Origin: Luteitalea sp. | GTDB lineage: Bacteria; Acidobacteriota; Vicinamibacteria; Vicinamibacterales; Vicinamibacteraceae | Length of the DNA: 64,000 nt | Reading direction: 5' to 3' | NCBI GenBank assembly: GCA_009377605.1 | Contig: WHTT01000012.1 | Location: 1 to 64,000, forward strand | The notes under the pieces: model-generated | Told to the model about the DNA's origin: nothing | What the model saw: the letters and a program-made list of their open reading frames with translations, nothing else | Databases searched by the model: none | Translations under genes and position numbers: made by a program | Part shown: piece by piece, positions 26,311 through 35,126 of the stretch | Layout: every line of letters begins with the position of its first letter | Numbering within the stretch: the stretch's first letter is position 1

Positions 26311-29300
26311 GTGAGGCCCCCTAACGTCCTTGGGAGGATTGGGATCAATGCACTGGTTATAACCGGTGCGATCAGCTCATGGAGCCCGCCGGTGAACGCC
26401 CAGGTCCTGTACGGCGGCCTGGTGGGCACGGTCAGGGACTCGTCCGGCGCGGCGGTCCCGGGCGCGAGCGTGACGGCAGTCAACACGAATACCGGCCTGG
26501 TGCTCGAGACCGTGAGCAACGAGACCGGCACTTACTCCATCACGAATGTCCAGCCTGGCCCCTACGACGTGAAGGTGGTGCTGCAGGGCTTCAAGGAGTT
26601 CGTGCGGACCGGCGTGCCGGTCACCGTGAACACGATCAGCCGCGTCGATCTCACGCTCGACGTAGGTGGCCTCGCGGAGACGGTCACGGTCGCCTCCGAA
26701 GCGACCTTGCTTCAGACCGACAAGGCCGACGTGCACACGGAGCTGAAGTCTGCCGAGATCACGAGCCTGCCGCTCAACCAGTTTCGCAACTACCAGGCGC
26801 TCGTCAACCTCGTGCCTGGTGCGACGCCGGCGATGTTTCAGAACGCCGAGACCGACTCACCCGCGCGCTCGCTGACCACGAACGTCAACGGTCAGAACCG
26901 CAACAACAATGCCAACCGCACCGACGGCGCGACGAACTTGAACATCTGGCTTCCACACCACGACATGTACGTGCCGCCGGCGGAGACCATCGATACTGTC
27001 AACATCTCCACGAACAACTTCGACGCTGAGCAGGGGATGGCGGGTGGCGCCGCCCTCACTGTCATCACCAAGTCCGGGACGAACGAGCTCAGGGGGTCGG
27101 CGTTCGAGTTCTTCAACAGCGAGGCATTGAACGCGAGACCATATTTCTTCGGAACGGCAGATGCCAAGCCGGAAAAGCTGCCTATCGACCAGAACGTCTT
27201 CGGTGGCACGGTCGGCGGCCCCATCAAGCGCAACGCGCTGTTCTTCTTCGGCTCGTTCGAAGGCTACAGGCGATCGCAGAACCTGTTCAACTTCTTCACG
27301 GTACCGGATGCGGCACTCCGAAACGGCGACTTCCGGAACGCGCGCAACACGGACGGGTCGCGTCAGATCATCTACGACCCGATGACCGGCAACCCGGATG
27401 GCACCGGCCGCCAGCCGTTTCCCAACAACGTGATTCCATCCGACCGGATCCATCCGATCGCGCGCCAGTTGCTGGATCTGTATCCGGAGCCGAACACTAC
27501 GGGCTTCGGCGCCGGCGGCTTCACGGACAACTATCAGCGCCAGGAGAAGCGCACGACGGACCGATACAACTACGACGCGAAGATCAACTGGAACCGGACA
27601 TCGGCGCACCAGATCTGGGGGAAGTTCAGCTACATGGACGCCGTTGTCGACGACCGCACCTACTTCCTGGGTCCCGACCCGAATGCGCAGGGTGACGGCG
27701 GCGACACCAAGGTCTACCAGTTCACCGCCGGTCAGACCTGGACGCTCAGCCCAACGGTCGTCGTCGACAGCACGTTCGGCTTCGCGCGTCAGGACCAGTC
27801 GGTGCTGGGACCAGATCTCCAGGCCGGCAACTTTGGCCTCGATGTACTGGGCATCCCGGGCACGAACGACCAGGGGCTCGGCGATTCGCGGTACGCCGGC
27901 TACCCGCGCTTTGACACGGGCTTCAGCCTGCTCGGCAACTACGAAGGATGGATGCCGATCTTCCGCGACGAGCGCACCTACTCAGTCTCGACCAACCTCA
28001 CGAAGGTGGCGGGTCGCCACGAGATTCGCGCCGGCTATCTCGTGAACTTCCTCTACCTCGATCACTGGCAGCCGGAGATCGACAACCCGCGCGGTCGCTT
28101 TCAAATCGCTACGAACGCGGCGGCGCTCAACGCCGATGGCGCGCAGACCGGTAACTTCTACAACCGGTACGCGGCCACCTTGCTGGGCCTGGTGGGAACA
28201 GCCAGCAAGAGCGTGCAGAACGAGCTGATGACCGGGCGCGAGTGGCAGCATGGGGTGTTCGTCCGCGACCGCTGGGCGGTGAACAACAAGCTCACGCTCG
28301 ACCTCGGCGTCCGCTGGGAGTACTACCCGATCATGCATCGGGCAGACCGCGGCCTCGAGCGGGTCGATCTTGAAACGCTCGATGTGCTCCTCGGCGGCCT
28401 CGGCGGCAATCCCGAAGACGTCGGTCTGGACGCGAGCGCGAACCACTTCGCGCCACGCGTCGGGATCGTCTATCGATTGAACGACGACACCGTGGTGCGC
28501 ACGGGCTACGGCGTCACCTACAACCCGATGCCCTGGTCGCGGCCGCTGCGCGGGTTCTATCCGCTCACGATCGCGGCCAGCTTCTTCCAGGACGAGCCGT
28601 TCGGCTTCGCCAGCACCCTCGATGAAGGCATTCCGCTCATTGAGGGGCCGGACCTCAGCAGCGGCCGGGTTCCGCTGCCCGCTGAAGCCGCGATGCGGAC
28701 ACCTGAGCCCGGCAACGTGGATCGCGGCATGATTCAGTCCTGGAATCTTTCCTTCGAGCGGCGTCTGCCTGGGGATCTCTCGGTAGATCTTGCCTACGTC
28801 GGGACCAAGGGCGACGGTGGGTATGCCGACCTCGATATCAACTCGCCGCAGGAGGTCGGGACCGGCAACCAAGGCCGGCCGTTCGCGTCAATGGGCCGAA
28901 CCAACGATCTCAACCTCTGGGGCGGGCGCTTGAAGACGCGGTATCACGCCCTGCAGGTGGCCCTGAATCGCCCCTTCACGGGCGGGCTGATGCTGAAGGG
29001 CGCCTACACCTGGAGCAAAGCGATGAACATGGCGGACGATGACGGCTGGGTCGGGCTCACCTGGGACATGCCGAGTCAGCTTCATCGCAACTACGCCCTT
29101 GCCGGCTACGACCGGACGCACAACTTCCAGCTCGGGTTCCTCTATCAGCTCCCGTGGCGCAACGATGGAGGCTACAGCAGCATCGCGAAGGCCCTCGTCA
29201 GCGACTGGCAGATCAACGGGGTCTTTGCGGCGTTCACCGGCACGCCCTTCACGGTGACCGCGAGCGGCGCTGTGCTGGACACGCCGAGCAACACGCAGAC

Positions 29301-29664
29301 GGCCGACCAGGTTAGCGACGCCCAGAACGTCGGCGAGATTGGCGCGAGCGGGACGTACTACGACACAAGCGCCTGGGCACAGCCGGAGGGGGTCCGCTTT
29401 GGCAACTCGGGCCGAAACTCGGTGCGCGGCCCCGGCGGCGTCAACCTCGACCTCTCGCTGTTCCGGGCCTTCCCAATGGGCGGCACACGCCGGCTGGAGT
29501 TCCGGGTCGAGGCCTCCAACGTGTCCAACACGCCAAAGTTCAACAACCCGAGCAACAACGTCACGAGCGGGACGTTCATGCAGGTGACGAGCCTGCTAGG
29601 AGGCAACGCCACTCCCGCTTACCCGCCACGGCAGGTTCGCCTTGGCCTGAGGTTCAGCTTCTGA
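26311..29664 (+). CDS. Oar-like TonB-dependent receptor, paralogue A
   Basis: A GTG start at VRPPNVLGR, five bases after GGAGGT, gives 1117 residues. It aligns with the N-termini of paralogues B and C; the frame is open upstream but that part lies in the leader. The signal peptide includes the shared LVITGA and ends near residue 30 (NA before QVLYGG). A carboxypeptidase-regulatory-like domain (LVGTVRDSSGAAVPGASV) follows, then the plug (TDGATNLNIWLPHHDMYV and GGAALTVITKSGTNELRGS) and a barrel ending in RLGLRFSF. It is closer to C than to B: A and C share SLPLNQFRNYQALVNL and FFGTADAKP. Likely role is uptake of a large substrate; identity is unknown. Confidence 0.9.
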   Translation: MRPPNVLGRIGINALVITGAISSWSPPVNAQVLYGGLVGTVRDSSGAAVPGASVTAVNTNTGLVLETVSNETGTYSITNVQPGPYDVKVVLQGFKEFVRTGVPVTVNTISRVDLTLDVGGLAETVTVASEATLLQTDKADVHTELKSAEITSLPLNQFRNYQALVNLVPGATPAMFQNAETDSPARSLTTNVNGQNRNNNANRTDGATNLNIWLPHHDMYVPPAETIDTVNISTNNFDAEQGMAGGAALTVITKSGTNELRGSAFEFFNSEALNARPYFFGTADAKPEKLPIDQNVFGGTVGGPIKRNALFFFGSFEGYRRSQNLFNFFTVPDAALRNGDFRNARNTDGSRQIIYDPMTGNPDGTGRQPFPNNVIPSDRIHPIARQLLDLYPEPNTTGFGAGGFTDNYQRQEKRTTDRYNYDAKINWNRTSAHQIWGKFSYMDAVVDDRTYFLGPDPNAQGDGGDTKVYQFTAGQTWTLSPTVVVDSTFGFARQDQSVLGPDLQAGNFGLDVLGIPGTNDQGLGDSRYAGYPRFDTGFSLLGNYEGWMPIFRDERTYSVSTNLTKVAGRHEIRAGYLVNFLYLDHWQPEIDNPRGRFQIATNAAALNADGAQTGNFYNRYAATLLGLVGTASKSVQNELMTGREWQHGVFVRDRWAVNNKLTLDLGVRWEYYPIMHRADRGLERVDLETLDVLLGGLGGNPEDVGLDASANHFAPRVGIVYRLNDDTVVRTGYGVTYNPMPWSRPLRGFYPLTIAASFFQDEPFGFASTLDEGIPLIEGPDLSSGRVPLPAEAAMRTPEPGNVDRGMIQSWNLSFERRLPGDLSVDLAYVGTKGDGGYADLDINSPQEVGTGNQGRPFASMGRTNDLNLWGGRLKTRYHALQVALNRPFTGGLMLKGAYTWSKAMNMADDDGWVGLTWDMPSQLHRNYALAGYDRTHNFQLGFLYQLPWRNDGGYSSIAKALVSDWQINGVFAAFTGTPFTVTASGAVLDTPSNTQTADQVSDAQNVGEIGASGTYYDTSAWAQPEGVRFGNSGRNSVRGPGGVNLDLSLFRAFPMGGTRRLEFRVEASNVSNTPKFNNPSNNVTSGTFMQVTSLLGGNATPAYPPRQVRLGLRFSF

Positions 29665-29701
29665 GCCCGGTGTCAGGCGTGCGACAGTCGTAGCCCTCCA
29701 C

Positions 29702-29734
29702 AAGGGCCTGGCGAGTGATCGCTGGGCCCTTTTG
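29702..29734 (+). terminator. Intrinsic-type terminator after receptor paralogue A
   Basis: AAGGGCC (29702-29708) pairs with GGCCCTT (29725-29731) around a loop of about 16 bases and runs directly into a short T-stretch (CTTTTG). It separates the A and B transcripts. Confidence 0.65.
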
Positions 29735-29861
29735 TATCACGCAGCACCACCCTACCCTGCTACACCTGTGCGGCTGCACGCCGCGCAGCCACCTCCGCTG
29801 TCACCTCAGTGTCATCGTGGTGCGCTACGCTGATCGTTATTCGTGTGCGCACGTCTGGCCG

Positions 29862-29890
29862 TTGACACAAGCCCGGTAAGCGGATTACCT
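29862..29890 (+). promoter_or_regulatory. Conserved TTGACA-N17-TTACCT upstream element of receptor paralogue B
   Basis: Same arrangement as at 26143: a perfect -35 hexamer, 17-base spacer, TTACCT, then TGCTC six bases later. The start codon lies about 138 bases downstream, nearly the same leader length as paralogue A. The whole gap between A and B (about 360 bases) holds only this element, the terminator and a leader hairpin. Confidence 0.6.
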
Positions 29891-29993
29891 TGGTGCTGCT
29901 CAGCCAGTTCGGTTGTGCGCCCCCGCTGTCTCATTGCGTGTCGCCCTGATTCTCGTCGCATGGTGTGCTCGGTGATGAAGGGCTTTTTATTGT

Positions 29994-30013
29994 GTGCCCC
30001 GCGTTGGGGGCAC
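29994..30013 (+). other. Leader hairpin just before the ribosome-binding site of paralogue B
   Basis: GTGCCCC and GGGGCAC form a 7-bp perfect stem with a six-base loop, ending four bases before the GGAGG site. Paralogues A and B also share near-identical sequence from the ribosome-binding site into the first codons (GGAGGT-TGG-GTGAG followed by CCCCCTAA). Confidence 0.5.
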
Positions 30014-30028
30014 GGTTGGAGGTGTGGA

Positions 30029-33000
30029 GTGAGCCCCCCTAAGGCAGCAGCAAGGAGAATTGTAGCCATTGCGCTGGTTATAACCGGTGCGACCATGCCA
30101 TGGGCTCGGCCAGCCGACGCCCAGGTCTTGTACGGCGGCCTCGTCGGCACCGTGCGCGACAGCTCCGGCGCCGCGGTGCCGGGCGCGACGGCGACCGCGA
30201 CGAACACGAATACCGGCCTCGTGCTCGAGGCCGTCTCCAACGAAGCCGGCAACTACAACATCACGAACATCCAGCCTGGCGCCTACGACGTCAGCATCTC
30301 ACTGCAAGGATTCAAGGAGTTCGTGCGCACGGGCGTGCCGGTGACCGCCAACAGCATCAGCCGCGTGGACGTCACCTTGGAGGTCGGTGAGCTCCAGGAG
30401 ACGGTGACCGTTGCCTCCGAGGCGGCCCTGCTGCAGACCGACACCGCGGACGTGCACACCGAGCTGAAGGCGAAGGAGATTACGGACCTTCCGCTACCGA
30501 GCTACCGGAACTACCAGAGCCTGATGAACCTCGTGCCGGGGGCAACGCCGGCGGTCTTTCAAAATGCGCTTACCGACTCGCCAGCGCGTTCGCTGCGGAC
30601 ATTCGTCAACGGCCAGAACCCGAATAGCAACGCGACGAAGACCGACGGCGCCACGAACGTGAATCTCTGGCTACCGCACCACGTCATGTACGTCTCTCCG
30701 GCCGAGACGGTCGACACGGTCAACATCTCGACCAACAGCTTCGGCGCCGAGCAGGGGCAGGCAGGTGGCGCGGCGATCACGGTGATCACCAAGTCCGGCA
30801 CGAACCAGCTGTCCGGTTCCGCCTTCGAGTTCGTCAACAGCGACGCCCTCAACGCCAGAGAGTTCTTCGACCCCGAGAAGCCGCCGCTCGATCGCAACAT
30901 CACGGGCGGCACGCTCGGCGGTCCCATCGTCCCGAACAAGCTGTTCTTCTTCGGCTCCTATGAGGGCTTCTTCGACCGCAGCTCGGACTTCGGGTTCTAC
31001 GATGTCCCCACCCCAGCCCTGCGCACCGGAGACTTCGGCAACGCGCGGAACGCAGACGGCACCCTGCAGGTCATCTATGATCCCATGACCGGCAACGAGG
31101 ATGGGACTGGCCGCCAGCCGTTTCCCAATAACGTGGTCCCTGCTGATCGGATCAACCCGGTCGCTCGGGACGTCCTCGACCTCTACCCACTGCCCAATGC
31201 AGGTGACGATGCCCACGACGCGACGCGGAACTTTACGCGTGAGAACAACACCAACGTCGATCGGCACAACTTCGACGTCAAGATCAACTGGAACCGTAGC
31301 TCGTCTCACCAAATCTGGGGCAAGTACAGCCAGATGAACGCCACGGTGGGCAACTTGTTCTACCTGGGTGTGGACGGCAACGGCAACGGCGACACCAAGG
31401 TCTATCAATCGACCTTCGGCCATACCTGGACGCTCAGCCCCACCTTGGTGCTCGACTCGACGTTCGGCTTCTCACGTCAGGATCAGAACGTTGCAGCGTC
31501 GGACTTCGAGCTCGGATTCTTCGGGCGCGACGTGCTGGGCCTGCCTGGCACCAACGGCGGGAATGGGGCATTCGCAAACGACGAGCGCTACTCGGGATTT
31601 CCAGAGTTCAATCCTGGCTTCAGCGCCCTGGGCAACAACGCCGGCTGGAACCCGCTGTTCCGAGACGAGCGCACGTACGCGATCTCCACGAACCTGACGA
31701 AGATGGCCGGCGACCACGAGCTGCGCTTCGGGTACTCGGGCAACTATCTGTACCTCGATCATTGGCAGCCGGAGGTCGCCAATCCACGCGGCGAATTCAA
31801 CTTCGCCGCCAACGCCACCGGGCTCAACGGCGGCCAGACCCCCAACTTCTACAACACGTACGCAGCCTTCATGCTCGGCCTCGTCAGCAGCACGAACAAG
31901 AGCATCCAGAACGAGCTAATGACGACGCGCGAGTGGCAGCACGCGCTGTACCTCAACGATCGCTGGCAGCTCAACGACCGGATGACGGTCAACCTCGGGC
32001 TTCGTTATGAGTACTATCCGCTCATGACGCGCGCCGGGCGTGGCATCGAGCGGCTGGATCTCGAGACCATGGAGGTGCTCCTCGGCGGTGTCGGCGGCAA
32101 CCCGGATGATCTCGGCGTCGATGTGGGCAGCGGCCTGTTCGCACCGCGCCTCGGGTTCATCTATCGCGTGAACGACGAGACGGTGTTCCGCAGCGGATAC
32201 GGCATCACGTACAACCCGCTCGGGTTCGCCCGGCCGCTGCGCGGGTTCTATCCGCTGTCCATCGGCGACAACTTCTCACAGGACAATCCGTGGGGCTGGG
32301 TCGCCGAGCTCAACGAAGGCATTCCGGAGGTGCAGCAGCCGGACACGAGCAGCGGCCGCGTCCCGCTGCCGCCGACGGTTGACATGCGCACGCCGGAGTC
32401 GGACCTCACGCGCGGCTACATTCAGTCCTGGAACGTCGCCATCGAGCGGCGCTTCCCGGGCGACATCTCGGTTGATCTCGCCTACGTCGGCACGAAGGGC
32501 ACCGACGGGTTCGCCGACCTCGACATCAACGCCTCCGACACACCGGGAGGCGGCAACGAGAGCCGGCCGTTCTTCGAGGAGTTCGGCCGCAACCGCGACC
32601 TCAAGAGCTGGGGACCGCGCCTAAAGACCGAGTACCACGCCCTGCAGGTCGCCGTCAATCGGCCGTTCAGAAACGGCCTCATGCTCAAGGGGGCGTACAC
32701 CTGGTCCAAGGCGATGGGCGAAAGCGCAAACGGCGAAGACGGCTGGGTCGGCCTCCGATGGAACGCACCGAGCCAGCTCCACCGTAACTACGCCTTGCAG
32801 CCCTTCGATCGCACGCACGTGTTTCAACTCGGCTTCCTCTATGAGCTGCCGTTCGCGAGGAACACGACAGGCATCACCAAGGCGCTCGCCGACGGCTGGC
32901 AGTTGAACGGTATCGCGTATGCCTATTCCGGTGTTCCCTTCACGGTCACGGCAAACAGCGGGATCTCGATCAACATGCCAGGCAACATCCAGACGGCCAA

Positions 33001-33358
33001 CCAGGTGGCGGACCCCGTCGTGCTCGGCAACGTCGGCGATGCCGGAACGTACTTCGATCCGAGCGCCTGGGAGCAGCCCGAGGGCGTAGAGTTCGGCAAC
33101 TCTGGTCGCAGCTCCGTGCGCGGCCCCGGCGCCTGGAACCTCGACCTGTCGGTGTTCCGCGCCTTCCCGTTGGGTGCATCGCGCCGGCTCGAGTTCCGCG
33201 CCGAAGCGTTCAACATCCTCAATCATCCGATCTTCAATGGACCGGCTGGCCTTGGCGGGAACCAGGATGAAGGCGTCACTGCCAGCGACTTCATGCAGAT
33301 CTTCAGCACGGCGAACGCGCCGCGGACCATTCGACTCGGCCTGCGATTCAGCTTCTAG
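30029..33358 (+). CDS. Oar-like TonB-dependent receptor, paralogue B
   Basis: A GTG start at VSPPKAAARR, six bases after GGAGG, gives 1109 residues and mirrors paralogue A. The signal peptide contains ALVITGA and ends near ADA before QVLYGG. The order is regulatory-like domain (TVRDSSGAAVPGATA), plug (TDGATNVNLWLPHHVMYV, GGAAITVITKSGTNQLSGS) and barrel ending RLGLRFSF. It is the most divergent of the three: LPLPSYRNYQSLMNL replaces the LPLNQFRNYQALVNL of A and C, and the FFGTADAKP insert is absent. This suggests a related but distinct substrate. A strong terminator follows. Confidence 0.9.
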   Translation: MSPPKAAARRIVAIALVITGATMPWARPADAQVLYGGLVGTVRDSSGAAVPGATATATNTNTGLVLEAVSNEAGNYNITNIQPGAYDVSISLQGFKEFVRTGVPVTANSISRVDVTLEVGELQETVTVASEAALLQTDTADVHTELKAKEITDLPLPSYRNYQSLMNLVPGATPAVFQNALTDSPARSLRTFVNGQNPNSNATKTDGATNVNLWLPHHVMYVSPAETVDTVNISTNSFGAEQGQAGGAAITVITKSGTNQLSGSAFEFVNSDALNAREFFDPEKPPLDRNITGGTLGGPIVPNKLFFFGSYEGFFDRSSDFGFYDVPTPALRTGDFGNARNADGTLQVIYDPMTGNEDGTGRQPFPNNVVPADRINPVARDVLDLYPLPNAGDDAHDATRNFTRENNTNVDRHNFDVKINWNRSSSHQIWGKYSQMNATVGNLFYLGVDGNGNGDTKVYQSTFGHTWTLSPTLVLDSTFGFSRQDQNVAASDFELGFFGRDVLGLPGTNGGNGAFANDERYSGFPEFNPGFSALGNNAGWNPLFRDERTYAISTNLTKMAGDHELRFGYSGNYLYLDHWQPEVANPRGEFNFAANATGLNGGQTPNFYNTYAAFMLGLVSSTNKSIQNELMTTREWQHALYLNDRWQLNDRMTVNLGLRYEYYPLMTRAGRGIERLDLETMEVLLGGVGGNPDDLGVDVGSGLFAPRLGFIYRVNDETVFRSGYGITYNPLGFARPLRGFYPLSIGDNFSQDNPWGWVAELNEGIPEVQQPDTSSGRVPLPPTVDMRTPESDLTRGYIQSWNVAIERRFPGDISVDLAYVGTKGTDGFADLDINASDTPGGGNESRPFFEEFGRNRDLKSWGPRLKTEYHALQVAVNRPFRNGLMLKGAYTWSKAMGESANGEDGWVGLRWNAPSQLHRNYALQPFDRTHVFQLGFLYELPFARNTTGITKALADGWQLNGIAYAYSGVPFTVTANSGISINMPGNIQTANQVADPVVLGNVGDAGTYFDPSAWEQPEGVEFGNSGRSSVRGPGAWNLDLSVFRAFPLGASRRLEFRAEAFNILNHPIFNGPAGLGGNQDEGVTASDFMQIFSTANAPRTIRLGLRFSF

Positions 33359-33386
33359 CCTCTCACGCAACGCGGTCGACAAACAC

Positions 33387-33422
33387 ACGCCGGCAGGCCT
33401 CACGCCCGCCGGCGTTCTTATT
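33387..33422 (+). terminator. Intrinsic-type terminator after receptor paralogue B
   Basis: ACGCCGGC (33387-33394) pairs perfectly with GCCGGCGT (33408-33415) and is followed by TCTTATTT. It insulates the toxin-antitoxin pair from the receptor transcript. Confidence 0.7.
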
Positions 33423-33476
33423 TGCAGATGCGCCCCCCGCCGATGTGGCGTCTGAAGCCAATCTGTTTCAGTTACT

Positions 33477-33490
33477 TACCATTAGTGGTA
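33477..33490. promoter_or_regulatory. Palindrome upstream of the AbiEi-like gene
   Basis: TACCA-TTAG-TGGTA is a 5-bp inverted repeat ending 10 bases before the GTG start. Its place fits an autoregulatory operator, as is known for AbiEi-type antitoxins binding inverted repeats at their own promoters. The surrounding AT-rich sequence could also hold the -10 element. Confidence 0.4.
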
Positions 33491-33500
33491 TGTTATGTGA

Positions 33501-34142
33501 GTGACATTTACCGGACTCCTGCAAGTCGTGGGGCAGGAGCCCGTTTTCGACACAGGGCTGCTCCTTGCAGGGACCGCCTCTGTGGCGGACGTCGAGCGGC
33601 AGCTCAGCCGATGGAAGCGCTCCCGCCGCATCGTACAGATTCGCCGTGGTCTCTACGCTCTTGCCGCGCCGCACCGTAAGGTCGAGCCCCACCCATTCCT
33701 CGTGGCTAATCGGTTGGTTCCGGGCTCCTACGTCAGTTGTCAGGCTGCCCTGGCGTGGCACGGGCTCATTCCGGAGCACGTCGCGGTCGTCACGAGCATC
33801 AGCACACGGGGAACGCGCCGTTTCCAGACATCGCTGGGCTCGTTCCTGTTTCGTCACGTCAAGCCCAAGCTGCTGTTTGGCTACCGCGTCGAGCGCGTCA
33901 CTCCTGGGCAGGATGCGCTGGTGGCATCTCCAGAGAAGGCCCTGCTCGACCTTGTACACCTCGAACCTGCAGGCGACACGGAACCTTTCCTCGAGAACCT
34001 TCGCTTGCAGCACCTCGATCAGCTCGACCTGGAGCTGCTTCGTCGCTCCGCTCGGTCCGCCGAATCACCAAAGCTTGTCCGAGCCGCGTTGGTCGTCGAG
34101 ACACTCGCCGAGACGGAACGAGCAGATTACGAGGCGCTGTGA
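33501..34142 (+). CDS. AbiEi-type antitoxin / transcriptional regulator-like protein (type IV toxin-antitoxin)
   Basis: The 213-residue protein begins at a GTG immediately after ATGTGA; start strength is weak. The N-terminal part (residues about 20-60) looks like a winged helix, with VERQLSRWKRSRRIVQIRRGLYAL, the typical AbiEi pattern ending in RGLYAL. It continues with SYVSCQAALAWHGLIPE and VASPEKALLDLVHLEP, also characteristic. Family knowledge: AbiEi represses its own operon and counteracts the nucleotidyltransferase toxin AbiEii. The stop overlaps the next start (GTGA), which is the classical antitoxin-first order. It stands between two receptor paralogues. Confidence 0.82.
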   Translation: MTFTGLLQVVGQEPVFDTGLLLAGTASVADVERQLSRWKRSRRIVQIRRGLYALAAPHRKVEPHPFLVANRLVPGSYVSCQAALAWHGLIPEHVAVVTSISTRGTRRFQTSLGSFLFRHVKPKLLFGYRVERVTPGQDALVASPEKALLDLVHLEPAGDTEPFLENLRLQHLDQLDLELLRRSARSAESPKLVRAALVVETLAETERADYEAL

Positions 34143-34951
34143 AGGAATACATCCGCCACCTATTGGGACCCGACACCTCCGGACCACGCGGCGTGAATGT
34201 CGTGCGCGAGTATCTACAGGCGCGCATCCTCTCGGCTTTGCAGCGTGAAGGCGCGATGATGGCACTGGCGTTTCAGGGTGGCACCGCTCTGCGTTTCTTG
34301 TACGCGTTGCCGCGGCACTCGGAGGATCTCGACTTCACGCTGGAACGCCCCGAGAAGCCATACGATCTCCGGCGCTGCGCAGAGGCGGTCCGGCGTGAGC
34401 TCGCTGCGGAAGCGTACGACGTGGAGATCCGGGTTAGCGATCGACGCGCAGTGCACTCAACCTTCGTCAGGTTTCCTGGTCTCTTGTACGAACTGGCTCT
34501 TGCCCCTCGGAGGCAGCAGGTGCTGTCCGTCAGGATCGAAGTGGATACCCGGCCACCTCGCGGCGCACGACTCGAAACAACGGTCGTCCGGCGCCATGCC
34601 ATCCTGCAACTTCAACACCACGACCGGGCATCCCTCCTCTCGGGCAAGCTGCACGCCGTTCTCCAGCGCCCTTACGTCAAGGGACGCGATGTCTATGACC
34701 TGCTGTGGTACCTGAGCGACCGTACGTGGCCCGAGCCGAATCTCGACCTTCTCCGCGAAGCGCTCCGGCAGACTGACTGGAGCGGCCCCCTGCCCGATCA
34801 GATCACTTGGAGAGAAGTGGTTCGCAGTCGCCTCGAAGACATGAACTGGAGTCGTGTTGTCTCCGACGTGACTCCCTTTCTCGAAGTGCCGACGGAGGTC
34901 ACGATGCTCACGCGCGAGAACCTGCTCCAATTGCTGGATATGTCCCGATGA
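34139..34951 (+). CDS. AbiEii/AbiGii-type nucleotidyltransferase toxin
   Basis: The 270-residue protein starts at the GTG overlapping the antitoxin stop. The nucleotidyltransferase core is clear: GGTALR at residues 47-52, then HSEDLDF with acidic residues 62-65. The later LLSGKLHAVLQRPYVKGRDVYDLLWYL is a conserved motif of AbiEii proteins. Length is near the family's usual 250-300. Family knowledge: DUF1814-type toxins, some of which transfer nucleotides onto tRNA acceptor stems and cause abortive-infection-like growth arrest. Catalytic residues appear intact, so the module is probably active. The promoter-like element of receptor C begins only 20 bases after the stop. Confidence 0.88.
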   Translation: MKEYIRHLLGPDTSGPRGVNVVREYLQARILSALQREGAMMALAFQGGTALRFLYALPRHSEDLDFTLERPEKPYDLRRCAEAVRRELAAEAYDVEIRVSDRRAVHSTFVRFPGLLYELALAPRRQQVLSVRIEVDTRPPRGARLETTVVRRHAILQLQHHDRASLLSGKLHAVLQRPYVKGRDVYDLLWYLSDRTWPEPNLDLLREALRQTDWSGPLPDQITWREVVRSRLEDMNWSRVVSDVTPFLEVPTEVTMLTRENLLQLLDMSR

Positions 34952-34971
34952 CGACCTAGATTGCCGCTGCG

Positions 34972-35000
34972 TTGACACCAGCGCCGCAAAAGGATTACCT
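34972..35000 (+). promoter_or_regulatory. Conserved TTGACA-N17-TTACCT upstream element of receptor paralogue C
   Basis: This is the third copy of the arrangement, again with a 17-base spacer and a TGCTC-CCATTTC-like motif shortly after. The leader is about 126 bases. Conservation at C despite the intervening toxin-antitoxin genes indicates that the element belongs to the duplicated receptor unit. Confidence 0.6.
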
Positions 35001-35126
35001 TCCGTTTTTGCTCCACCATTTCGTCGTGCGCGGGTCGACCGCGCTGGAAGCGGCAACGGCTGCGCGTCCCACGATGTGAGATCCGATGCCAGCCCGTCGC
35101 CGCGATGAGCTCGGAGGGAGGAAGGC

